Notes: generated by a model from the sequence alone, not told the origin. Shown: positions 28,123 through 36,505, counted from the stretch's first letter. The stretch: DNA of 64,000 bases from Collimonas pratensis (GCF_001584185.1 NZ_CP013234.1:2914001-2978000), one strand, 5' to 3'. Translations and numbers: made by a program.

Positions 28123-30453
28123 TCACATCAAAGCAGCGATCTGCGCTGCGCTTAAAGCCCCGCGATAGATGCGGAATTCGTCTATCAGGCCGTTGAAGTA
28201 CGGATCGGCGGCATACTGCGACCTGCCGATCCAGTTCTGGCTGGTGCCACCCAGGCGGAACGGCGCCAGGACCATCGCAGGATTGCTGCCTACCGGATTG
28301 CCGTCCAGGTACAAGGTTCCGGTTTTGCCGGACAGGGTGACGGCGACATGGACCCATTGCCCGACCGACAGTGCAGCGTTGCCGTCGATTGCATGCTCAC
28401 CGTAAGCGCCATTGACCGTTATCGCAAAGCGTGGGAATCCGGTATCGCCACGGGCAGTCAACATCATGTAGTGGCCGCTGCCGGAACCGAAATCGAAGAT
28501 GCGCGCCCATTTACTGGATGCTTTCCAGAACACCCAGGCGGCGACCGTGATATCAGCCACATCGCTCACGATATCGGCAGGCAGGCTGACGTAACCGTCG
28601 CTGCCGTTCAGCGACAACGCCCCACCCTTCTTGCCGCCGGCCCAGCTTGCACCATTGACCAGCATCCCGGCATGCCCCTTGCCGCTGGAATCCGTGGCCG
28701 TGAGGCCGTTGCCGTCATCCAGCGCCAGGTAAGCCAATAATTGCACCGCCGTAGTCGCGCTCGTCTCGTTCGAGGCCAGGCTGGCGCCGGACGGCGTCTG
28801 CGAAATGACGACATAATAATAGGTGCCGGCAGCAAGCCCACTGTCGGCACTGTCGGTATACGACAGCAGATCATTGATGCCGGTTGCGATGGTTGTATAG
28901 GGCCCACCGGCATTCGTGCCGCGCTTGACGTCGTAGCTGCTTGCATAGGCACTGCCCCACCACGACAGCACTACCTGTCCCTGGCTCGCAATCGCGGTCA
29001 AGCCGCTCGGCGCCGCGCCGCTTGCAATCGGGTCGCGCGTGCAGGTCAGCGTGCCATAACCCAATTGATCGTAGCCACCGCTGTTCGGTCCGTAATTACC
29101 ACCACCGCCTTCCGGCTGGATCTGCGCCGCGAATTTCTTGGAATACGGTGCAGCCAATCCTTTACGGTTGACGTAATGGTTATAGACCAACGCCCATCCA
29201 GGCCGCACGTCGCCTTGCCCGCCGGTTGCAAAGGCAGTCTGGTTGACATGGTCGACATTATTGTAAGTGACATAGGGCACGGTATAAAACGCATTGCCGG
29301 ATTCGATCAGATTGGCCTTGGCAACGTACTCGGCGCCGGCAAGGAAACGGTTATTGTCATAGCCGTACAGATCGACTCCCTGGTTCCAGGCCATCTCGCA
29401 GATCGGCCCCATCAGTGCGATGCCCAACGTGTTGTGTCCCTGGTCGCGGCCGGTTTCCTGCCATTGCCCCAGGTAGCCGGGATGCATGTAATAGACGGCC
29501 TGCGAAACGGCGCCGTTGCCCGCGCCGTTCTTGAAATAGTCGACCGCTTCGTTAAACATGGCGCGGTCGTCGCATAGCACGCCGATGGCCATGATCGAAG
29601 CCATATTGCACAAATCCCAGTTGGCCCAGTAGTGAGTCACCTCGGTGCCGTTGTGGCGAATCAGGAAATCATGGTTGATGGGGTAAAAAACGGTCCGTAT
29701 CATGTTCTGAAAACTGGCAAGATCCGTGGCGGCCCAGCCGCTGTAGGAACGCATGATTTCGGCTGCATTGGCGAATTCGTAGCCGTAGAGACCGGCGGCC
29801 AGGTCGACATTCGAATTACCGCCCAATAGCGTCAGCGTCGACGACCAGGCGTTCAGGATTGCCACCGCCTTGTCGGCATAGGTGGTATCGCCCGAAATTT
29901 TCCAGCGCAGCGCGCAAGCATAGGTGGCGGCAATGTCGTTATAGAGAAGCGCGTAGTTCTCCGCATGCACGCCGTCGCTGCCGCGATAAATCGCCACTTG
30001 CGGACGAGGCATGTAACTCAGCCTGGCATGGCTGTTGGCGATCAGTACATTCCAGCCGTCGACCCACGGCGCCGCGTTCGCCTTTACTTTCTGGCTCATG
30101 CGGTCAAAATCAGCTTGCGTGTGCAGCAAGCCAGGATGAACAAACGTGTTATTTGGAGGAGGGGGCGTCGTTTCAGGTGGCGTTGGAGTAGGCGCCGGAA
30201 GTGGCGCCGATGTCGGCACGGAAGTAAGTGCTGGTGTCTGCACAGGGAGGGCTGCAGTAGCCGGCGAACCATCACTGGCACTCGCGGGCGCCATATCGCC
30301 GCCGCCACAGCCCGCCAGGAACAATGCACCAAGACTGGATATGAAATTGCGACGCGTCATGCCATTGGCATGCCACTCATCGCCGAAGATATCGCTTGCA
30401 TCAGGAAGTGTTGGTTGATATTTATCGCTGTCATCGACCCCGGGCTTATTCAC
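28123..30453 (-). CDS. Tat-exported alginate-lyase-like protein with FN3 and LamG domains
   Basis: 776 residues from a GTG with AAAAGG 8 bases upstream. A Tat motif MTRRNFISSLGALFLAGCGGG begins at residue 32, so a shorter start at 30360 is possible; it also ends in a lipobox. A proline-rich linker leads to an alginate-lyase (PF05426-like) all-helical domain at about 105-450. It includes HNGTEVTHYWANWDLCN and WQETGRDQGHN, which carry the expected Asn, His and Tyr. An FN3 domain (about 495-580) and a LamG domain (about 590-775) follow. It probably binds and cleaves an acidic polysaccharide at the cell surface; the substrate is unproven. Confidence 0.82.
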   Translation of the reverse strand: MNKPGVDDSDKYQPTLPDASDIFGDEWHANGMTRRNFISSLGALFLAGCGGGDMAPASASDGSPATAALPVQTPALTSVPTSAPLPAPTPTPPETTPPPPNNTFVHPGLLHTQADFDRMSQKVKANAAPWVDGWNVLIANSHARLSYMPRPQVAIYRGSDGVHAENYALLYNDIAATYACALRWKISGDTTYADKAVAILNAWSSTLTLLGGNSNVDLAAGLYGYEFANAAEIMRSYSGWAATDLASFQNMIRTVFYPINHDFLIRHNGTEVTHYWANWDLCNMASIMAIGVLCDDRAMFNEAVDYFKNGAGNGAVSQAVYYMHPGYLGQWQETGRDQGHNTLGIALMGPICEMAWNQGVDLYGYDNNRFLAGAEYVAKANLIESGNAFYTVPYVTYNNVDHVNQTAFATGGQGDVRPGWALVYNHYVNRKGLAAPYSKKFAAQIQPEGGGGNYGPNSGGYDQLGYGTLTCTRDPIASGAAPSGLTAIASQGQVVLSWWGSAYASSYDVKRGTNAGGPYTTIATGINDLLSYTDSADSGLAAGTYYYVVISQTPSGASLASNETSATTAVQLLAYLALDDGNGLTATDSSGKGHAGMLVNGASWAGGKKGGALSLNGSDGYVSLPADIVSDVADITVAAWVFWKASSKWARIFDFGSGSGHYMMLTARGDTGFPRFAITVNGAYGEHAIDGNAALSVGQWVHVAVTLSGKTGTLYLDGNPVGSNPAMVLAPFRLGGTSQNWIGRSQYAADPYFNGLIDEFRIYRGALSAAQIAALM

Positions 30454-30602
30454 GCTCTGACCTTTTAATATATCTTGAAAATCAATTTGAAAATTGAATG
30501 CCTGTCTTGCTGCAATATGTCACCTGCTGAAACTTCTCGGCTGGCTTTCTGCCACACCCAGGTGTTTTACGGACAGCAAAAAAATAGACGTTCGCTTTGA
30601 TT

Positions 30603-31046
30603 TTAATGACGCCGAAATCGCGTCTCTGGATTTCCAAGACGTCGTGACTCGCGGCCATCAAGCGTAGACTGTCCAATTTTTGTAACTGGCACTTCCCGCT
30701 TCACGGAAGCCATGTACTTGTATATCCATTTGCGGTGTGCATGAATTTCGCCAAGCAGGCTCGTATATCGCGCTTCAATTTCCTGAAGCAGTTGATCTAC
30801 CTTCAGCCGCACGGAATTTTCCAGAGTTCCAGGTTTTTCCAGCGCTTCAAAAATGTCGTCGGCCAGCCGGTCGTAAAAATGCAGTTGATGCAGGCTGCCG
30901 CAAATTCGTTCCCACTCTTCCCGAAAAACGGCATCGAAAGTCAGACTCTCTATGAATCGCGCAGCGCTGGTCGTTTCATCCAGGTCGAAAGAACGTAATT
31001 CTTGCGCCAGCAACAGGGCGTCTGTATCTGAAATTTTCTGTGCCAT
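30603..31046 (-). CDS. Hypothetical protein, paralogue of the gene at 50462
   Basis: 147 residues from the ATG at 31046 (MAQKISDTDALLLAQELRSF), chosen because GGAG stands 8 bases before it. It is acidic and mainly helical, with no signal or membrane segment. It is about half identical to the 124-residue protein at 50462-50836, including SLTFDA-FRE-WERICG and QLHFYD. The similarity extends into the 390 bases upstream, so the promoter was copied too. A copy of the ATCCTGA-N9-GTAGGGA motif lies 154 bases upstream. The family is not recognised. Confidence 0.7.
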   Translation of the reverse strand: MAQKISDTDALLLAQELRSFDLDETTSAARFIESLTFDAVFREEWERICGSLHQLHFYDRLADDIFEALEKPGTLENSVRLKVDQLLQEIEARYTSLLGEIHAHRKWIYKYMASVKREVPVTKIGQSTLDGRESRRLGNPETRFRRH

Positions 31047-31435
31047 GTTATCCGCTCCATCAATCCTGACAAAAACGTGACAATTCGCAAGGTGCACTGT
31101 CCGTTGACAAACTGAACATGCCTGCTCGGAATACCTGCGGCCTAGGATGGTTTTCCAGCGCCGATAGTGAGCGACGCAAAAAAATATTTCAATCAGGTAA
31201 TCCTGAATTCATAGTAGGGATTTCCTTCAATCCTCGAGTCGTCCACGACGATGGATTAAACAAACACAGCCACGAACAGTAAATATTTTTGCCAACCTAT
31301 CTCCATTGCAATTACGGATTCAAGGCTGATGTAAGGCATTCCTGACAATGCACTTCCTGGATCCCGCACAAATATCATGATCCCCTGATATTCCTGCCCT
31401 TGCACATTGCTTACTCTAGCGGCAAGTTCACCGAT
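30690..31435. repeat. Segmental duplication, copy 1
   Basis: About 745 bases are alignable to 50478-51228: most of the coding sequence plus about 390 bases of upstream DNA. The start codon is equally far from the right edge in both copies (389 and 392 bases). Conserved non-coding blocks include GATAGTGA, AATATTTCAATC, AATCCTGAATT and GCGGCAAGTTCACC. Divergence is high, so the duplication is old or the copies came from related replicons. Confidence 0.7.
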
Positions 31436-31571
31436 CAAAGGGCAGGTCTTGCACGACACCGTCCCGGCAGAAAACCGGCGTTAACGATCTAGCGCATATT
31501 CAAGGGGAAAACCATGCCGCATCCGCCAATAGAAAATACTCTGACATTCGCCTGGAATTCCGCCCATCGAT

Positions 31572-32279
31572 ATGGTTGCCGCGATGCGTAAGACCGCCTT
31601 TATTTCCGTCAAACATCTCGCTGAAAAAGAACTGCTGCGGTACGAGCTCCTGATGCAGATAGCGGATGAAAAGACCATATTCCGCTGGCTGCCGTCCGCT
31701 CCAGGGTTTGCCTCGGTGGCGCTGCTCGATCCGTCTGTCTTCAATCCGCGGGAGGCGCTGCCGTCCAACTGCATCCGCATCTGGGTCTCGGCTTCTCCCG
31801 ATCACCATTCCGCCAAGGGGGACATGATATTGCCGGCCAACTTCCGCCTGCCGGACCTGATCAATGTATTGGACCGGGCGGCCTTGCGGATACTCGACAT
31901 GAAGCCAGATAAAGTCGGCCCGGATAATAGCTCCGACCCGCTATTCCAAAGTACCTATCGCATCTCCAGGTGGATCAGCCTGGAGCATGATTTTTCAACG
32001 GTCAATTTTCAGAAAATCCTTGCGGTCATGACCAAGCAAGCCATCGACTGGCAGTGGCTCCTTGTATATGGCGGCTTGTCGGAACGCGATGCCTATCTGT
32101 TTCTTGACGAACTGAGGAGGAATGATGTGCTGGTCGAACTAAGCAAACTACCGGTCCCCCAGGAACTCGCACAGAAGCTTTACCCCGAGCAGAAGGAAAG
32201 CGGCGTCGGATTTTTTGTCAAGAAAATCACCCAGTGGCTGGGTCGGACCCGTTCCCAAGAGCTGGAGATAACCCGATAG
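31572..32279 (+). CDS. Hypothetical protein heading the GTPase/Roadblock module
   Basis: 235 residues; the start could also be the ATG at 31584, and no strong ribosome site decides. Residues about 45-115 (ASVALLDPSVFNPREALPSN ... LPANFRLPDLINVLDRAAL) alternate strands and helices like a degenerate receiver domain without a clear phospho-acceptor; this is inference. The C-terminal half holds QAIDWQWLLVYGGLSERDAY and DELRRNDVLVELS, suggesting a helical effector part. Its TAG overlaps the likely GTG of the GTPase gene, so the two are coupled. I do not recognise the family. Confidence 0.72.
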   Translation: MVAAMRKTAFISVKHLAEKELLRYELLMQIADEKTIFRWLPSAPGFASVALLDPSVFNPREALPSNCIRIWVSASPDHHSAKGDMILPANFRLPDLINVLDRAALRILDMKPDKVGPDNSSDPLFQSTYRISRWISLEHDFSTVNFQKILAVMTKQAIDWQWLLVYGGLSERDAYLFLDELRRNDVLVELSKLPVPQELAQKLYPEQKESGVGFFVKKITQWLGRTRSQELEITR

Positions 32280-32280
32280 T

Positions 32281-32802
32281 GTGCATACTCCGAATCGTTC
32301 TTCTGGGCCAATGGGCATCGGTAAAACGACGGCCATCCGCACGCTGTGCGGAGACCTGATGGTCGATTGCGATGTTCCCAACATGGACCCTGCATCGTCA
32401 GAAAAAATGAGCACGACCGTGGGCGCCGACTTCGGCGTCGTCGACCTGGATGGCGGCGAGCAGCTGCATATCTACGGCAGCCCGGGACAAGACCGTTTCG
32501 ACTTCATGCGCGGCTGGCTGCTATCCATGGCCATCGGCGTCATCATCATGATCGACGCCAATGACGCGGATGCAATCCACACGGTGGAGCAATATGTGCG
32601 CACCATCTTTTCCGTTTCCGAAACCATGCCATGCATGTTGCTGTTGGCGCGCCCAGTCAGCATCGAGGAAAGCAACCGGTTTGCTTCGGAACTGACCAGC
32701 GCGCTGGGCATGGCGGTGCCGATGATCACCGCAGACGTACGGGACAAATCACAGATGCTCGATGCATTGGATATATTTTCATCGCTGCTGACAACAATAT
32801 AA
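32281..32802 (+). CDS. Small Ras-like GTPase (MglA/SRPRB type), frameshifted at the P-loop
   Basis: The open frame gives 173 residues from a GTG. Walker A is GPMGIGKTTAIRTLCGD. DMDP-like switch residues NMDPASSEKMSTTVGADFG and the G3-like HIYGSPGQDRFDFMRGW follow. The first beta strand is missing in this frame but is present one frame over: from the GTG at 32279 the DNA reads VCILRIVLLG up to 32308. One extra C after 32308 would join it to PMGIGKTT. Such GTPases work with Roadblock/LC7 proteins, two of which follow. It may be a pseudogene, a sequencing error, or expressed without its first strand. Confidence 0.75.
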   Translation: MHTPNRSSGPMGIGKTTAIRTLCGDLMVDCDVPNMDPASSEKMSTTVGADFGVVDLDGGEQLHIYGSPGQDRFDFMRGWLLSMAIGVIIMIDANDADAIHTVEQYVRTIFSVSETMPCMLLLARPVSIEESNRFASELTSALGMAVPMITADVRDKSQMLDALDIFSSLLTTI

Positions 32803-32808
32803 ATACAC

Positions 32809-33216
32809 ATGAAAATCAAAACCAATCTCGCTTCCGCATCCATCGCAGCCCATCATGTATTCGACCAGATCGGCTTCTCCCAGAACGGCATCACCACCGT
32901 AGTCATGACCACGCTCGATGGGCAGGAAATCGCGATCTACGATCCCGCACAGAAATTCAGCGCGGTGCGCCTGTCTGCCATGACCAGTTCCCTGGTCGCC
33001 ATCGCACGCTCGGTCGGTAAGGAAGTGAACTTCGATGGCTGCGATCGCCTGATGCTTGAAACCCCGGCAGGAAAAATCATTTTCCGGCCAGTCGGTAATC
33101 AACATCCCTACCTGCTGTGCGTCGTGGTCAATCGTGACGCCATCCTGGGCCACACGATATGGACGGTCGACAAGATCGTCAGCAATTTCATCCAGCAGCT
33201 AAACCTGGGTCAATGA
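32809..33216 (+). CDS. Roadblock/LC7-like protein A
   Basis: 135 residues, starting 7 bases after the GTPase stop. The fold-defining pattern is GITTVVMTTLDGQEIAIYDP, then FSAVRLSAMTSSLVAIARSV, then LMLETPAGKIIFRPVG. This matches Roadblock/LC7 (MglB-like) strand-helix-strand order: a self-labelling strand, a long helix and an outward strand. Roadblock proteins usually act as dimeric partners or activators for small GTPases in bacteria (for example MglB for MglA). It is cytoplasmic with no signal. Partnership with the adjacent GTPase is inferred. Confidence 0.75.
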   Translation: MKIKTNLASASIAAHHVFDQIGFSQNGITTVVMTTLDGQEIAIYDPAQKFSAVRLSAMTSSLVAIARSVGKEVNFDGCDRLMLETPAGKIIFRPVGNQHPYLLCVVVNRDAILGHTIWTVDKIVSNFIQQLNLGQ

Positions 33217-33307
33217 TCCCGTTTCATCCATCACCGAAGTTGGTCGGCCGGCGGTGATGTTTCTGTTCCATCCAACGCCACTATCCATATAAACAGGGGA
33301 AAAAAGC

Positions 33308-33667
33308 ATGAGCAACATCAATGTCATCGTTGACACATTACTGAAAATCGACGGCGCGCTGGCAGCAGCAATCGTCGATAGCAACAGCGGGATGGTCCTG
33401 GGGTCCGGCGGTTCCGGCGTCGATCTGGAGCTGGCGGCCGCCGGCAATACAGAGGTGGTGCGCGCCAAGATGAAAACCATCAAAAGCCTTGGCCTGAATG
33501 ACGTGATCGAAGATATCCTGATCACCCTCGGCAAGCAATACCATATCCTGCGACCGATAGAGAAGTACGAAGGCCTGTTCATTTACGTCGTCCTCGACAA
33601 AAACAGGTCCAACCTGGCGCTGGCGCGCCGCAAAGTACTGGAAGTAGAACAAGCGCTGGAGATATAA
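33308..33667 (+). CDS. Roadblock/LC7-like protein B
   Basis: 119 residues. AGGGGAAA lies upstream of the ATG. IDGALAAAIVDSNSGMVLGS, then ELAAAGNTEVVRAKMKTIKS, then DVIEDILITLGKQYHILRPI form a canonical Roadblock/LC7 fold; it ends in a charged helix (RSNLALARRKVLEVEQALEI). It follows protein A by 91 bases on the same strand and closes the module. Two different Roadblock proteins beside one GTPase recall actinobacterial conservons and myxobacterial MglAB, but no kinase lies within the operon itself. Confidence 0.82.
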   Translation: MSNINVIVDTLLKIDGALAAAIVDSNSGMVLGSGGSGVDLELAAAGNTEVVRAKMKTIKSLGLNDVIEDILITLGKQYHILRPIEKYEGLFIYVVLDKNRSNLALARRKVLEVEQALEI

Positions 33668-33767
33668 CCATGCGTAACTGACGCGCCTGGCGCCGAACCT
33701 GAGACAGGCGGACAACAATCCGAGGTCGGGACGCAACAAAAACGTCCTCGCCTCAGATGAAACTGGC

Positions 33768-34679
33768 TCAATCGCCGATTTTATCGGTGGGGTAAAGAAT
33801 CGAGTCCCGCAGCAGGTATCCCATCGGCATGTTCATGCTCTTGCCCCGCGGCGGAATCGGATTCATGAACCATTTGCTGTAGATCTTCCGGAAATCGCCG
33901 TCGTTCTGCATGTCCGCCATTTGCCGGTCAACCGATGCCTTGAATTCCGCATCGTCTTTGGTCAGCATGATAGCGTATGGTTCCACCGACAGCGCATCGC
34001 CGACGATCGCGAATTCTTCGGGGTGCGTCATGTTCGCGCGAAGGCCGTACAGGATAACGTCGTCCATCACGAACGCAGCGACCTGCCCCTTTTCCAGCAT
34101 GCTGAACGATTCGGCGTGATCGTTCCCGTCAACCAGATTCAGGGCCAGTACTCTCACCTTGTTTCTGTCATTTAACAACTTGACAGTAGTGGTTCCTTTG
34201 GTTGTCACGACTTCTTTTCCGCGCAGATTTATCCAGTTCTTGATACCTGAATCCGTGCGCACCGCCATCCGCACGCCGGCAAAAAAATGCGGGACGGTAA
34301 ACGCTACCTGCTTGCGGCGCTCAGCGTTATTGGTGGTTGTGCCGCATTCCAGGTCGGCCTGACCGCTTGTGATGGCCTTTATGCGGGTGGAAGGCGTCAC
34401 AGCCAGATATGCCACTTTCAACTGCGGCAGTTTCAATTCCTGCCGTATGCCTTCGATAATTTTCGAGCACAGGTCGATGGTAAAGCCGATCGGTTTCTTG
34501 TCCGCATCAAGGTATGAGAACGGCGCCGTGGTTTCCCGATAGGCGACCGTGATAGTCTGGGTATCCCGGATTTTGGCCAAGGTGGCGCCGGCAATCGCCT
34601 CCGGCGAAAACAGCAAGGAACTTAGCAACATCGTTCCCAAAAAAGAACATCCCGCCCGCAGAAAACCATCAGTGTGCAT
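33768..34679 (-). CDS. Orphan amino-acid-type solute-binding protein (SBP family 3)
   Basis: 303 residues from the ATG at 34679, with GAGG 7 bases upstream and a good signal peptide (LGTMLLSSLLFSPEAIAGA). AKIRDTQTITVAYRETTAPF and SYLDADKKPIGFTIDLCSKI are the family-3 opening. GQADLECGTTTNNAERRKQV holds the alpha-amino/carboxylate-binding Arg region typical of glutamate/aspartate (GltI-like) proteins. No permease or ATPase genes adjoin, so it may be a partial transporter locus or a chemosensory or signalling receptor. A copy of the recurrent motif lies 111 bases upstream. Confidence 0.85.
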   Translation of the reverse strand: MHTDGFLRAGCSFLGTMLLSSLLFSPEAIAGATLAKIRDTQTITVAYRETTAPFSYLDADKKPIGFTIDLCSKIIEGIRQELKLPQLKVAYLAVTPSTRIKAITSGQADLECGTTTNNAERRKQVAFTVPHFFAGVRMAVRTDSGIKNWINLRGKEVVTTKGTTTVKLLNDRNKVRVLALNLVDGNDHAESFSMLEKGQVAAFVMDDVILYGLRANMTHPEEFAIVGDALSVEPYAIMLTKDDAEFKASVDRQMADMQNDGDFRKIYSKWFMNPIPPRGKSMNMPMGYLLRDSILYPTDKIGD

Positions 34680-34837
34680 TGAATCGCCTCGTTGTAAAAA
34701 AAGAAGGATGCGAGATTCCGGAAAACGCATCTGGCAGCCATCGCGCCGCACTCAGGATAATCCGAGCGTGGCTGGGGGTATATCGGGAGATCCTGATCTT
34801 GATGTAGGGACAAAAGCTTCGGTAGCCAGCGCCCAGG

Positions 34838-35122
34838 CTATCGCAACCCCGGTCGGTTTGACCCTGAAGAAGATTCCCTAGCCCTGTCGAGGGCCAGAGC
34901 ACCGTAAGTAAAAAAAGCAACCAGCCCCGCGCCACATAACCCACTCAATAAAATCAGGTTCAGACTCCACGTCTCTCGGCCCGGGCGAAACGCGATAAGA
35001 ACCGCCAGTGTTACTCCCATCAACATACCCAGGATGCTTCCCACCGCCAAATCGGTCATTCTCAGATGACTGTTTTGCGATCGTATGAATTGCCAAATAT
35101 CTTTGAACCTGAACGTTTCCAT
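34838..35122 (-). CDS. Small two-helix membrane protein
   Basis: 94 residues with two hydrophobic segments (about 25-44 GSILGMLMGVTLAVLIAF and 55-77 LILLSGLCGAGLVAFFTYGAL). Its N-terminus is charged (METFRFKDIWQFIRSQ). GGGGATGAT lies before the ATG. No known family is recognised. It is 158 bases upstream of the solute-binding-protein gene on the same strand. Confidence 0.5.
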   Translation of the reverse strand: METFRFKDIWQFIRSQNSHLRMTDLAVGSILGMLMGVTLAVLIAFRPGRETWSLNLILLSGLCGAGLVAFFTYGALALDRARESSSGSNRPGLR

Positions 35123-35353
35123 ATCATCCCCACGCGCCGATTTTCGTTTCTTCCTGCACCGCCCTTGCCTTACTCTTGCACCTTACTCAGACGCGCCGTT
35201 CTTCCGCACCAATATGAAATTCCAGGTCCTGGTACGAACTCACATCCACCCCCGCCAGCCTGGCACGCATGAAAGACGTACGGCGCAACATCGATTCGAT
35301 TCGCTCCAACGCTTGCTGGTCGTCGGCAAGCGCTTGCAATTTGTAGATAGCGG

Positions 35354-35469
35354 TTAACCGCGCAATACATAATCGGTATAACTTGGATAGGCAATCGCAG
35401 ACAGGATCGCAATGATGGCGATCGTGATCATCAATTCGTCAAGGTAAAACCTTTGCTTACCATGGCCAT
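35354..35469 (-). pseudogene. Type IV pilin (PilE-like) N-terminal fragment, frameshifted
   Basis: On the minus strand a start at 35463 or 35469 gives (MA)MVSKGFTLT. After a one-base shift the sequence continues LMITIAIIAILSAIAYPSYTDYVLRG. Together these are the prepilin cleavage site G|FTL plus the conserved hydrophobic alpha helix of type IV pilins. A G seems lost between ACG and AATTG near 35436, which also removes the conserved Glu5 codon. A stop follows within about 30 codons and no pilin globular domain was recognised downstream. It is a decayed pilin gene, or a sequencing error in a truncated one. Confidence 0.7.
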
Positions 35470-35872
35470 GCTGATCTTCTCTTCCAGGGTGATTTTTTTA
35501 CAAGCAAGCGATATCCAAAACCTGCCGCCATGGTGTTTTTGTATTGGAAAACAAGGAACTTGATGACACAACCAAATCGCAATGCTGGACAGACGCAAGA
35601 ATAGCAATTCTTTCACAAAGGAAATATCGTCATATCCTGAACTTGATGTAGGGATTCCCCTGCCTCTATAAACGGCACCTTGTCGCTGTATCAAGTAAAA
35701 TCCAGGGCAGCAGCAGAGGTAAAATCTGTTGCAGAAATCACACGGGAAAAAGAAAACCATTGTTTGCCGGGAGCTGCGCGATAATGGCGGAAAAAATGGC
35801 GGTTCCGCGAATGCCGGCTCAAGACGCAAAAAGCGCAGCCGGCACTTCCATCCATGATGATTTGAGGGATTC
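35470..35872. promoter_or_regulatory. Non-coding region upstream of the response regulator and pilin remnant
   Basis: 403 bases without a convincing gene. It contains one copy of the recurrent ATCCTGA-N9-GTAGGGA motif at 35634-35659, about 170 bases upstream of the pilin start and 214 bases upstream of the response-regulator start. Confidence 0.4.
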
Positions 35873-36505
35873 ATGATACGAGTATTGCTTGCCGACGATC
35901 ACGCGATCATGCGTGAAGGGCTGAAACAATTGTTTGCCCTTGGCAAAGAGGTAGCGGTAGTCGAGGAAGCCGTCAACGGCGGACAAGTGCTCGATGCCTT
36001 GCAGGCGGGCGGCATCGACCTGATATTGCTGGACATGACCATGCCGGGCGTCAGCGGTGTCAACCTTATCCAGCGTATCCGAGCCCACGAATCCAATCCG
36101 CCGATCCTGGTGCTCAGCATGCACAATGAACTGCCGATCGCACGCCGGGCCTTGGCCGCCGGCGCCGCCGGCTACCTGACCAAGGACAACAAACCGGAAA
36201 TACTGATGACCGCCATCCGCAAAGTAGTGGCGGGAGGACGCTTCATCGATCCTGAACTGGCAGAACAGATGGTGTTCGAATCGAGCAGTTCCGACCAGCG
36301 CCCACCGCATGAACTCTTGTCAGATCGAGAGTTCCACATCCTGCGGCTGCTGGTGCGCGGCAAAAGCGTCAACGAAGTTGCCGAAGAACTTTCGATCAGC
36401 AACAAGACAGTCAGCACCCACAAGGCTCGGCTGATGCAAAAAATGAACTTTCAGAACAACGCCGAGCTGGTGCGCTACGCGGTTACCTACAACCTTATCG
36501 AATGA
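35873..36505 (+). CDS. NarL/FixJ-family response regulator
   Basis: 210 residues. The receiver domain (1-120) has the acidic pair D8/D9 and phospho-acceptor D54 in LILLDMTMPGVSG. The conserved Lys is in GYLTKDNKPE. A LuxR-type helix-turn-helix fills about 142-205 (LSDREFHILRLLVRGKSVNE, then VAEELSISNKTVSTHKARLM). It is convergent with the sensor kinase gene 17 bases away, an inverted two-component pair. The recurrent motif nearby is a candidate target, by inference only. Confidence 0.93.
   Translation: MIRVLLADDHAIMREGLKQLFALGKEVAVVEEAVNGGQVLDALQAGGIDLILLDMTMPGVSGVNLIQRIRAHESNPPILVLSMHNELPIARRALAAGAAGYLTKDNKPEILMTAIRKVVAGGRFIDPELAEQMVFESSSSDQRPPHELLSDREFHILRLLVRGKSVNEVAEELSISNKTVSTHKARLMQKMNFQNNAELVRYAVTYNLIE

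Noticed and set aside
32281..32802. Treating the GTPase gene as a normal complete CDS
   Set aside because: Its first beta strand is out of frame by one base, so the open frame starts artificially just before the P-loop.
35431..35874. A 147-codon minus-strand frame
   Set aside because: Composition is unlike a protein of this genome and it overlaps the pilin relic in a different frame, whose sequence is clearly the meaningful one.
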